From an uncultured Methanomicrobiales archaeon (lineage in GTDB: Archaea > Thermoplasmatota > Thermoplasmata > Methanomassiliicoccales > Methanomethylophilaceae): DNA of 7,315 nucleotides. The notes beneath the pieces are model-generated. The model made no database searches. It had not been told where the DNA came from and saw only the letters and a list, made by a program, of their open reading frames with translations. This document shows, in pieces, positions 1 to 5,166 of the stretch (positions are counted from its first letter, which is position 1; the number at the start of each line of letters is the position of its first letter). Where the stretch lies: NCBI GenBank assembly GCA_946528255.1, contig CAMMYR010000028.1:1-7315 (forward strand), written 5' to 3'. A program made the position numbers and the translations under genes.

Positions 1-95
1 GGTTCACTACACAACACTATGTTTGATGTTGTATATATAAGTTTGCAAAAATGATGAGGAAAGGCGGGCGGAAACGACTCACATTAATGATCAAT
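1..95. other. AT-rich left edge, no gene; possible outward promoter
   Basis: No convincing gene lies here. A TATA-like run (tatatataag, 33-42) could serve either strand; read leftward it would fire a transcript starting near base 10 and leaving the window. A short inverted repeat (acaaca at 11-16, tgttgt at 27-32) sits beside it. Read to the right, the only start nearby (51) opens a 20-codon frame with no support. A short run of T on the minus strand (from caaaaat near 45-51) may help end the Rpn transcript. Confidence 0.3.
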
Positions 96-293
96 TCAAT
101 CAAACATGAGTGACAGAGGAAGGGAAGGGGCTGAAATCTCCATAGCCTCCCGGAGCTTTTCGGTGAGTGATTCAGTGGAACCATCCCTTATGTTCCGGAC
201 ATCCTCGATGTCAAGGTCCGTGAACTTCGCAATTGCCTCTATATCGATTCCTATTCCGACCATCTTTCTGACTGTATCGGCTTTCCTCTCGAC

Positions 294-296
294 CTA
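294..296 (-). other. In-frame TAG inside the Rpn tail repeats
   Basis: The codon is TAG on the minus strand, codon 86 counted from ATG 551. Upstream reads FYVEGWIAS and downstream reads VERKADTVRKMVGIG, both matching parts of the same repeated motif found in the upstream nuclease. It is therefore a nonsense mutation or a reassigned (pyrrolysine) codon, not a natural gene end. Confidence 0.6.
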
Positions 297-330
297 ACTC
301 GCGATCCATCCCTCGACATAGAAGCGTTCA

Positions 331-354
331 TCTCTGTCGCGCGATATGCTGTTC
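331..354 (-). repeat. 24-base exact direct repeat, copy 2 (in the tail remnant)
   Basis: Bases 331-354 are identical to 701-724. On the minus strand they encode NSISRDR in both reading frames, although the frames differ by one base. The core TCGCGCGA (337-344) is an 8-base palindrome. The bases on either side have diverged, so identity over 24 bases stands out. Confidence 0.8.
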
Positions 355-531
355 CTCCGATCCGCTTCCTCTATTCTCTGGATAAGTTCGGGCTTCAGTC
401 TGGTGTATTTCGCTATCCTGTCCTTATCAACGCCCATCTCCAACATCCTCTTGGCCGCCTGCATTTTCTCCTCGAGCTCCCCCTCTGCCCGGCCTATGGC
501 CACCCACTCGATGAATTGAGGGTTGTTGATG

Positions 532-1416
532 TCACAGGTCATATTCTTCATCCACCCACTCCCCGTCTCTAAGCTTCTGGGCAATCTCGGGTTTCATGCC
601 TATGACCCTTGTTATGGTGTCTTCATCGAATCCCATCTCCCTCATCCTCTTAGATATTTCAATCTTATCATCGAGCTTCCCATCTACAAACATACGATGG
701 TCTCTGTCGCGCGATATGCTGTTCATTTCATCCATCTCCCTGAGCATGTAATCATCCATCTCTATCCCCAATTCTGCCAACCCTGCCTTGCGCTCCTCGT
801 TCGAGTATCCGTCCTTCATGGCCCATCCGAGCATCTTCTGGAGGCGCGTCAGCCCTTCGTCCTCCGGATCCCCGACGCAGACGAACACCAGGTGGTCAAT
901 ATTCGTGTCTGGGAACCGCTTCGAGCCATTCCCGATGATTTGCTCGTTGACCGGGAACATGCGGATTGTATTCTGCAACCATTTTGGAGGAGATATCAGA
1001 ATCCATATAGAAAAAGTTTCCATTTTGGGCATGGAACCTCCTTGCCCCCCGCTAGGTATCCTGCGGGACTGCATCATGCCCAATTCGGCTGAATACAGTC
1101 TAGCCCGTCTGAAGAGGTTACCGAGCTTGTAGGGGTAATTCTGCGGTTCGATGTTGATCCACAGTCTGATAGGGTTCCCTCCGTTCGGCAGGATCGATTC
1201 GCATACCACATCTAACCTACCTTTATTCTCCGGCGAATCGTTCTCGAGACCCGTGATTATCTCGCTGTCTCCCAGCAGCGCCTCAACTTCTTCTTTCTTC
1301 ATACCCTTGCATTCATCCACTAGCCCCATCAGGACCTCGGCCAATATCGTGCGGCGGTGGAAGAATGCCCTAGCCCCTCTGTCGGACCTAGTCTCATTCT
1401 CTATAGGTTTGGTCAT
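532..1416 (-). CDS. Rpn-family PD-(D/E)XK nuclease / putative transposase
   Basis: This 294-residue protein resembles the Rpn (recombination-promoting nuclease, transposase_31-like) family: DNA endonucleases of the PD-(D/E)XK fold, often multicopy in methanogen genomes. The likely catalytic core is D69 in GRLDVVCES and E90-x-Q92 in INIEPQN, the usual D...ExQ form, followed by the conserved Tyr/Arg-rich helix YKLGNLFRRARLYSAEL (about 96-112). Residues 175-205 match the typical 'V.VGDPEDEGLTRLQKMLGWAM' region. The C-terminus (about 247-285) is a short helical repeat (ISKRMREMGFDEDTI). The ATG at 1416 has no Shine-Dalgarno, but a TATA-like box lies about 26 bases upstream, which fits a leaderless start. 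It ends in TGA at 532. The downstream out-of-frame stretch carries more tail repeats, so this copy may be a truncated version of a longer protein. Codon use is more AT-rich than in trpB or endA, consistent with horizontal origin. Confidence 0.8.
   Translation of the reverse strand: MTKPIENETRSDRGARAFFHRRTILAEVLMGLVDECKGMKKEEVEALLGDSEIITGLENDSPENKGRLDVVCESILPNGGNPIRLWINIEPQNYPYKLGNLFRRARLYSAELGMMQSRRIPSGGQGGSMPKMETFSIWILISPPKWLQNTIRMFPVNEQIIGNGSKRFPDTNIDHLVFVCVGDPEDEGLTRLQKMLGWAMKDGYSNEERKAGLAELGIEMDDYMLREMDEMNSISRDRDHRMFVDGKLDDKIEISKRMREMGFDEDTITRVIGMKPEIAQKLRDGEWVDEEYDL
701..724 (-). repeat. 24-base exact direct repeat, copy 1 (in the Rpn gene)
   Basis: This copy is identical to 331-354, 370 bases away. 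Here it encodes residues around 232-238 of the Rpn protein (NSISRDR), with the palindromic core at 707-714. Recombination between the copies would join the nuclease in frame to the distal tail, because each copy is read in its own gene's frame. Confidence 0.8.
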
Positions 1417-1424
1417 GGATGGTC

Positions 1425-1436
1425 AGCAGTTCTGCT
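1425..1436. promoter_or_regulatory. Palindrome at the Rpn transcription start
   Basis: AGCAG-TT-CTGCT is a perfect 5-base inverted repeat with a 2-base spacer. It lies between the TATA-like box and the ATG of the Rpn gene, where a repressor would block initiation. No regulator is identified, and a repeat this short could arise by chance. Confidence 0.3.
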
Positions 1437-1450
1437 AGTTTATATTCGGA
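1437..1450 (-). promoter_or_regulatory. TATA-like promoter of the Rpn gene
   Basis: The minus strand reads tccgaatataaact. Its centre is about 26 bases upstream of the ATG at 1416, the usual archaeal TATA-to-start distance. Transcription would therefore begin at or next to the start codon. Confidence 0.5.
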
Positions 1451-1706
1451 GCACTGTACGGTTACACCCGGGGCGGAAAACGCCTCGAATACGGCCTCCA
1501 AGGGATTTCTAACAATGATTTTGTGCCATTATGTTCACCAATGATCCTTTAACACCAACTCCAGTGGAAATACAGGTAAGCTTTGGAACACCCATTGAAA
1601 AACGCTGGCCGTTTTTTTCCCGGGGAACCTGTGTTTCCACTGCAGGTCTCCGGGACGGTTGGATGCATCGTGTGTCGTTTCAAGCCTATTAGAATGACAA
1701 TAATGA
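1451..1706. other. Intergenic region between the Rpn gene and trpB
   Basis: About 350 bases separate the divergent Rpn and trpB starts. Apart from the two promoters, the only clear structure is the inverted repeat at 1562-1642. Two short minus-strand reading frames (61-63 codons) cross it, but they have no recognisable motif, promoter or ribosome site. I see no tRNA or other known RNA gene. Confidence 0.6.
1562..1642. repeat. 81-base element with 16-base inverted ends
   Basis: cagtggaaatacaggt (1562-1577) pairs with acctgtgtttccactg (1627-1642) at 15 of 16 positions; the one exception is a possible G-T pair. The 49-base loop contains a T7 run (1612-1618) and a small TTCCC-G-GGGAA palindrome near 1617-1627. 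It could be a small structured RNA, a leader element upstream of the trpB promoter, or the remnant of a miniature inverted-repeat element. No clear target-site duplication flanks it. Confidence 0.6.
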
Positions 1707-1717
1707 ATAAAAATATA
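1707..1717 (+). promoter_or_regulatory. TATA-like promoter of trpB
   Basis: The sequence ataaaaatata lies about 54 bases before the preferred ATG at 1766, which would give a short leader starting near 1738. That start lies downstream of the alternative ATG at 1733 and so argues against using it. A second, weaker TATA-like motif (acatatac, 1737-1744) sits 25 bases before 1766 and would give a leaderless transcript. Confidence 0.5.
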
Positions 1718-1765
1718 CATTGAAGAACCTTAATGTACATATACTACCACTTATTCTCTGCAATC

Positions 1766-3085
1766 ATGGCAATACCCAAGGACATCCGCATCACATTAGA
1801 CCCCGAAGAAATCCCGAAGCAGTGGTATAACCTCGCGGCGGACATCGGGGAGCTCAAACCCCCGCTCAACCCCGTCACGCAGGAGCCCGCGAAGCCGGAG
1901 GATTTCGCGCCGATCTTCTGCAAGCCGATCATCGAGCAGGAGGGCAGCACGAAGAGGTACATCGACATCCCCGAGGAAGTCAGGGAGGGTCTGATCTACC
2001 TCAACAGGCCGGCGCCCCTGCAGAGGGCCTACCGCCTGGAGAAATACCTGAAGACCCCAGCGAAGATTTACTACAAGAGGGAGGACATGAGCCCCCTGGG
2101 CAGCCACAAGGGCAACACCGCGCTGGCGCAGGCCTACTACAACGCCGAGTCCGGAATCCACACCCTGACCACCGAGACGGGGGCGGGGCAGTGGGGAACC
2201 GCCCTGTCCATGGTCTCGAACCTGTTCGACATCGACACCACGGTGTTCATGGTCAAGGGCAGCTTCCAGCAGAAGCCCTTCAGGAAGACCCTGATGCACG
2301 CCTACGGCGCCAAGGTCTACGCCTCCCCCAGCGAGTACACCGAGTTCGGAAGGAAGATCCTCAAGGAGCACCCCGACACCACCGGGTCCCTGGGGATAGC
2401 CATCTCCGAGGCATGCGAGATGGCCGTCAAGGACGAGCACACCTGCTACTCCCTCGGATCCGTGCTGAACCACGTCATGCTCCACCAGACCGTCATAGGA
2501 TTGGAGACCATGGAGCAGATGAAGAAGGCCGAGATCACGCCGGATTACATGATCGCATGCGTCGGCGGCGGTTCCAACTTCGCCGGTTTCACCTTCCCCA
2601 TGATGAGGGAGAAGATCAACGGCAAGTCCGACTGCAAGATCCTGGCCGTGGAGCCCAAGGCCGCGCCCTCCCTCACCGAGGGCGAGATGAGGTACGACTA
2701 CGGCGACACCGGCGGCATGACCCCGCTGCTCATGATGTACACCCTGGGCCACGAGTTCATCCCCAAGGGGATCCACGCCGGCGGCCTCAGGTACCACGGG
2801 ATGTCCCCGCTGGTCTCCGCCGCGTACGACAAGAACCTGCTGGAGGCCGTATCCTACGACCAGCCCGACACCTTCGAGGCCGGAGTCACCTTCGCCAAGA
2901 CCGAGGGCGTCATACCCGCCCCGGAGTCCTGCCATGCGGTCAGGGCCGCTATCGACAAGGCCCTGGAGTGCAAGGCCACGGGAGAGGAGAAGACCATCGT
3001 GTTCTGCCTCTCCGGACACGGATTGATCGACCTATACGGATACGAGCAGTACCTCGAGGGCACCCTGCCCTCATCCAAGGTCTGA
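1766..3085 (+). CDS. trpB: Tryptophan synthase beta chain, TrpB2 type
   Basis: This PLP enzyme condenses L-serine with indole to make L-tryptophan. The 439-residue protein carries the N-terminal [16 protein letters not shown] typical of TrpB2. It has the PLP-binding lysine K115 in LGSHKGNTA, the catalytic-type glutamate E137 in TETGAGQWG, the PLP-phosphate loop GGGSN (267-271), the TrpB2-specific [10 protein letters not shown] (about 338-347), EGVIPAPES (380-388) and the C-terminal SGHG (416-419). Length is normal for TrpB2, which is longer than TrpB1. I chose ATG 1766 over 1733 because family similarity begins just after it and the upstream TATA box would start transcription after 1733. There is no trpA or other trp gene beside it, as is common for TrpB2, which may act alone or on free indole. 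It ends in TGA and is followed by a strong hairpin, so it is probably a single-gene transcript. Confidence 0.95.
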   Translation: MAIPKDIRITLDPEEIPKQWYNLAADIGELKPPLNPVTQEPAKPEDFAPIFCKPIIEQEGSTKRYIDIPEEVREGLIYLNRPAPLQRAYRLEKYLKTPAKIYYKREDMSPLGSHKGNTALAQAYYNAESGIHTLTTETGAGQWGTALSMVSNLFDIDTTVFMVKGSFQQKPFRKTLMHAYGAKVYASPSEYTEFGRKILKEHPDTTGSLGIAISEACEMAVKDEHTCYSLGSVLNHVMLHQTVIGLETMEQMKKAEITPDYMIACVGGGSNFAGFTFPMMREKINGKSDCKILAVEPKAAPSLTEGEMRYDYGDTGGMTPLLMMYTLGHEFIPKGIHAGGLRYHGMSPLVSAAYDKNLLEAVSYDQPDTFEAGVTFAKTEGVIPAPESCHAVRAAIDKALECKATGEEKTIVFCLSGHGLIDLYGYEQYLEGTLPSSKV

Positions 3086-3099
3086 TCCGAAACCCATCG

Positions 3100-3140
3100 C
3101 CCGTCCCGCGGGACCCCCCCGCGGGACGGGAATATTATTA
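3100..3140 (+). terminator. Hairpin terminator after trpB
   Basis: cccgtcccgcggg (3100-3112) and cccgcgggacggg (3118-3130) form a perfect 13-base-pair stem with a 5-base loop, starting 14 bases after the trpB stop. The AT-rich run aatattatta follows directly. The same run also looks like the TATA box of endA, so terminator and promoter share bases. Confidence 0.75.
3131..3140 (+). promoter_or_regulatory. TATA-like promoter of endA
   Basis: aatattatta is centred about 29 bases before the ATG at 3165, placing transcription start at or a few bases before the start codon. It abuts the trpB terminator stem. Confidence 0.5.
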
Positions 3141-3164
3141 TCGCTCCCGCCCATAGTCTCGGAC

Positions 3165-4256
3165 ATGGCAGGCGTTCTGAAGGACGACATCGTGGTCGTC
3201 GCCGAGCAGAGGGAGGGCAGCCAGCTCTACGGGAAGGGGAACTTCGGCTATCCGCGCAGCGGAGGCGGGGTCGACCTGGATATCGTCGAGGCGGTGTTCC
3301 TCTGCGAATGGAAGCGCCTGGAGATCCTCCGGGACGGCCAGCGCATGGATTTCGATTCCATTTTCACTTACGCGGCATCCGCCCTGGAGGGGTTCGACAT
3401 CATCTACATGGTCTACCGCGACCTCCGCCAGAGGGGCTTCGTGGTGAAGATCGAGACCGGGACCTACGACATGTCGGTGTTCCCCCGCGGGAAGACCATG
3501 AGCAACTCCCGCCCGATCTACATGGTGAAGGCGGTCTCCGAGAGGACGGCCATAGAGATATCCGAGTTCATCGAGGAGGCCTCCGACGTCAAGGACAGGA
3601 AGAAGCAGCTGCTCTACGGGGTCGTGGACGAGGAGGGGGATGTGACCTACTACAACATGTTCCTCAGGGACCCCATAGGGAAGGTGTTCCCCGGCAGGCC
3701 CCAGATCAAGCCCCGCGGCGTCCTGACCCGCGACAGGGTCTTCATATTCGGCCAGGAGGACGCCGAGGCCATACGCTCCGAGGGGTTCTTCGGGCAGATC
3801 ATGGGAGGAGCCCTGCAGCTGTCGCTCATCGAGTGCTGCTATCTCCTCGGGAAGGGCCGCATGACCCTGGAGGGGGAGGATGGAGCGCCCATGGGGTTCG
3901 ACGAGCTCAGGGACTACGCCGCGGGCATGCAGGACGAGTTCGACAATCGCCTGGCCGTGTACTCCGACATGAGGGACAGGGGCCTCGTGGTGAAGACCGG
4001 GTTCAAGTACGGGACCCACTTCCGCGTGTACGAGGGGTCCCCGGACGACTGCCACGCCAGGTATCTGGCTCATGCGGTCTCCGATAGCGATCTCCGCATG
4101 TGGCCCGAGATATCCAGGACCGTGAGGCTGTCCGGGGGAGTGAAGAAGGAGATCCTCTTCGGCCGCGTCCACAGGGGCGGCATAGAGTACCTCGAATTCA
4201 AGTGGTTCAGACCTCGATCCCTCTCCGCCTTCGCATCGCCGTCGGAGGGGCTGTAG
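3165..4256 (+). CDS. endA: tRNA-splicing endonuclease, two-domain archaeal type
   Basis: This enzyme cuts precursor tRNA at the bulge-helix-bulge motif to remove introns. The 363-residue protein is a tandem of two related halves. The C-terminal half (about 205-350) is catalytic: MRDRGLVVKTGFKYG (269-283) is the family signature, and the likely triad is Y289 (FRVY), H297 (DCHARYL) and K328 (GVKKEILFG). These spacings fit known EndA enzymes. The N-terminal half (about 1-170) repeats the fold (YRDLRQRGFVVK, 84-95) but has F106 at the tyrosine position and no matching histidine, so it is a structural pseudo-catalytic domain. This is the arrangement of the Archaeoglobus-type homodimer. Family similarity ends near FKWFRP (345-350), and the last 13 residues look like an extension. 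Its stop is TAG, unlike the TGA of the other genes here. Its last 187 bases lie opposite the unknown gene 4070-4693. Confidence 0.92.
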   Translation: MAGVLKDDIVVVAEQREGSQLYGKGNFGYPRSGGGVDLDIVEAVFLCEWKRLEILRDGQRMDFDSIFTYAASALEGFDIIYMVYRDLRQRGFVVKIETGTYDMSVFPRGKTMSNSRPIYMVKAVSERTAIEISEFIEEASDVKDRKKQLLYGVVDEEGDVTYYNMFLRDPIGKVFPGRPQIKPRGVLTRDRVFIFGQEDAEAIRSEGFFGQIMGGALQLSLIECCYLLGKGRMTLEGEDGAPMGFDELRDYAAGMQDEFDNRLAVYSDMRDRGLVVKTGFKYGTHFRVYEGSPDDCHARYLAHAVSDSDLRMWPEISRTVRLSGGVKKEILFGRVHRGGIEYLEFKWFRPRSLSAFASPSEGL

Positions 4257-4693
4257 TACCTGTATTCGCAGTTCAGGTCCTCCATCAGCTTCATCGACGG
4301 ATGGTCGCTGCCTATGAGCCTCCTGTATTCCCTGGCCACGAAATCGCTCAGCGGGAGGCAGTACTGCTCCACGGTGACCGGCCATTCGATATCGTCCGGG
4401 TTGCGCTCTATGTACTCTGTCAGCATCTTTATCCTGAACAGCCTGGCTCTGTCGACCATGCCCTCGTCCGCCTCGCCTGTGAACGCGAGGCAGCAGACAA
4501 TGGTCTTCTTCACGAAGAACCCGAACATGGAGCGGGTCCTCTTCTCATCGAACACGGCGATCCCGGTGAGGCGGATGTCCTCCTCCCCGATGCCCGTGTT
4601 CTTCCCGTGGGCGGCCTCGTAGAGCTGCAGGGCGTACCTGCGGACGGTCGAATGCTATTTGGTGAAATCCATCAGCCTGTCGTAGTCTGACAT
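4070..4693 (-). CDS. Unrecognised protein with in-frame TAG at codon 13
   Basis: I do not recognise this family. From ATG 4693 the frame reads MSDYDRLMDFTK, then TAG (4655-4657), then an unbroken 194 residues to TGA at 4070. The ATG has a TATA-like box about 28 bases upstream, which supports this start. After the TAG the next plausible start is GTG at 4555, which would discard 33 residues (HSTVRRYALQLYEAAHGK and onward) that look like normal coding sequence. Residues about 40-145 have mixed hydrophobic and charged composition (VKKTIVCCLAF, WPVTVEQYCLPLSDFVAREY), like a small globular cytoplasmic protein, with no clear membrane segment. Residues after about 147 are antisense to endA and may be an added tail after loss of an earlier stop. 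The TAG may be read as pyrrolysine, or the gene may be damaged or start at 4555. Confidence 0.6.
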
Positions 4694-5087
4694 GCCGCGT
4701 ACGATATGCGGTCCAATGTAAAAACTCTAGTTGAGCGATCGCAATTCGCTTCTGCTCAATTATAAGCGACTCTACGAAGTGTGCCAGATCCCTGAAGCGG
4801 GGCTCGTTCAGGAAATAGACGTGGTCGTCGCCGTCCCTCTTGGAGGAGATGAGCCCGGCGGCCTTCATCTTCCTGATCGCGGCGTTGGTGCGCTGGGAGT
4901 CGAGGCCGAACAGCCCGTCCGGGAACGGGGAGCGCGCGTGCTGGCGTGCCAGGCCCCTGACCATAACGAGGACATCCTTGTCCGCCAGGGCGGATATCAT
5001 GTCGTACTCCGGATCGTCGGAGATCCCCAGGGGGATGCGGTTGGTCAGGCAGATGTGCCTGCTGGGCTTGCCCGTGTTCTCGGCCAT
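4545..5087 (-). CDS. Winged-helix transcriptional regulator with run-on C-terminus
   Basis: The N-terminal 120 residues form a small DNA-binding protein. Helices around DDPEYDMISALADKDVLVMV (24-43) are followed by a likely recognition helix DSQRTNAAIRKMKAAGLI (63-80) and a wing SSKRDGDDHVYFL (81-93), as in ArsR/MarR-like winged-helix regulators. A C-terminal helix (about 98-120) could serve dimerisation. After about residue 131 the frame crosses the start of the downstream gene out of phase and becomes rich in R, H, P and G, which is typical of a shadow frame in GC-rich coding DNA. The real end was probably near residue 120 and its stop has been lost, so the 180-residue form may carry a meaningless tail. 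ATG 5087 is chosen because a TATA box lies 27 bases upstream. A palindrome at the start of transcription suggests autoregulation. The target genes are unknown; the downstream gene is a candidate. Confidence 0.7.
   Translation of the reverse strand: MAENTGKPSRHICLTNRIPLGISDDPEYDMISALADKDVLVMVRGLARQHARSPFPDGLFGLDSQRTNAAIRKMKAAGLISSKRDGDDHVYFLNEPRFRDLAHFVESLIIEQKRIAIAQLEFLHWTAYRTRHVRLRQADGFHQIAFDRPQVRPAALRGRPREEHGHRGGGHPPHRDRRVR
4655..4657 (-). other. In-frame TAG, codon 13 of the unknown gene
   Basis: The context is ACC AAA TAG CAT TCG on the minus strand. Both sides read as coding in the same frame, and the promoter position points to the ATG before the TAG. This is a pyrrolysine candidate if the organism encodes PylS/PylT; otherwise it is a nonsense mutation. 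Confidence 0.55.
4717..4726 (-). promoter_or_regulatory. TATA-like promoter of the unknown gene
   Basis: The minus strand reads gtttttacat, centred about 28 bases upstream of ATG 4693. It lies inside the extended reading frame of the winged-helix gene, near its codons 121-124. This suggests that the regulator's functional end was originally close to this point. Confidence 0.45.
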
Positions 5088-5095
5088 GCGACTGC

Positions 5096-5112
5096 ATACC
5101 CCTAGGGGGTAT
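5096..5112. promoter_or_regulatory. 17-base palindromic operator candidate
   Basis: atacccc-tag-ggggtat is a perfect 7-base inverted repeat with a 3-base spacer. It overlaps the downstream edge of the TATA box and the expected start site of the winged-helix gene. Symmetric sites of this kind are typical for dimeric winged-helix regulators, so binding by the gene's own product is a reasonable inference. Confidence 0.55.
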
Positions 5113-5118
5113 ATAATT
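5110..5118 (-). promoter_or_regulatory. TATA box of the winged-helix gene
   Basis: The minus strand reads aattatata, centred 27 bases upstream of ATG 5087. There is no Shine-Dalgarno, which fits a leaderless transcript. Confidence 0.6.
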
Positions 5119-5128
5119 ATGACTTTTG

Positions 5129-5157
5129 AAAAAGGGTCGGAGGGGCAAGGCCCCTCC
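5129..5157 (-). terminator. Hairpin and T-tract terminator after tfb
   Basis: On the minus strand ggaggggc and gcccctcc (5139-5146 and 5150-5157) form an 8-base-pair stem with a 3-base loop, beginning 9 bases after the tfb stop. A TTTTT run follows (5129-5133). It separates the gar1-tfb transcript from the winged-helix gene. Confidence 0.7.
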
Positions 5158-5166
5158 TGAGGAGTT

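Larger units (their letters stand above)
96..551 (-). pseudogene. Out-of-frame Rpn-type tail repeats, interrupted by an in-frame TAG
   Basis: This stretch follows the Rpn nuclease gene on the same strand, shifted by one base, and its first ATG (551, or 542) overlaps the end of that gene. It reads 85 residues, meets TAG (294-296), then continues open for 65 more residues to TGA at 96-98. Two further copies of the helical tail motif of the upstream nuclease are visible: EEKMQAAKRMLEMGVDKDRI before the TAG, and ERKADTVRKMVGIGIDIEAI after it. The second copy crosses the TAG in the same frame, so the TAG falls inside what was once coding sequence. It contains no PD-(D/E)XK catalytic part. It may be a decayed duplicated tail, the end of a broken longer nuclease covering 96-1416, or a translationally coupled ORF with TAG read as an amino acid. 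I favour decay, but the open frame after the TAG leaves readthrough possible. Confidence 0.6.

Noticed and set aside
106..297. 63-codon plus-strand frame at the left end
   Set aside because: It is rich in S and I and lies opposite the tail repeats, whose minus-strand frame shows clear homology to the Rpn tail.
523..1132. Plus-strand frames opposite the Rpn gene
   Set aside because: They are antisense to a gene with recognisable nuclease motifs and have no promoter.
1562..1642. Calling the inverted repeat a definite insertion element
   Set aside because: It has no target-site duplication or transposase-like content, and copy number cannot be judged from one window.
1535..1740. Two minus-strand frames of 61-63 codons before trpB
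   Set aside because: They cross the inverted repeat, have no motif and no promoter or ribosome site, and overlap each other.
1796..3019. 407-codon open frame opposite trpB
   Set aside because: It is the antisense shadow of a GC-rich gene with strong trpB motifs on the other strand, and it has no recognisable motif of its own.
2191..3156. Long R/P/H-rich plus-strand frame inside trpB
   Set aside because: Its composition is typical of a shifted frame of GC-rich coding DNA, and trpB is certain here.
3308..4087. 259-codon plus-strand frame inside endA
   Set aside because: It is a shifted-frame shadow of endA, rich in R, H, P and G.
3138..4385. 415-codon frame opposite endA
   Set aside because: It is antisense to endA with low-complexity L/V/H/G composition; endA motifs fix the real frame.
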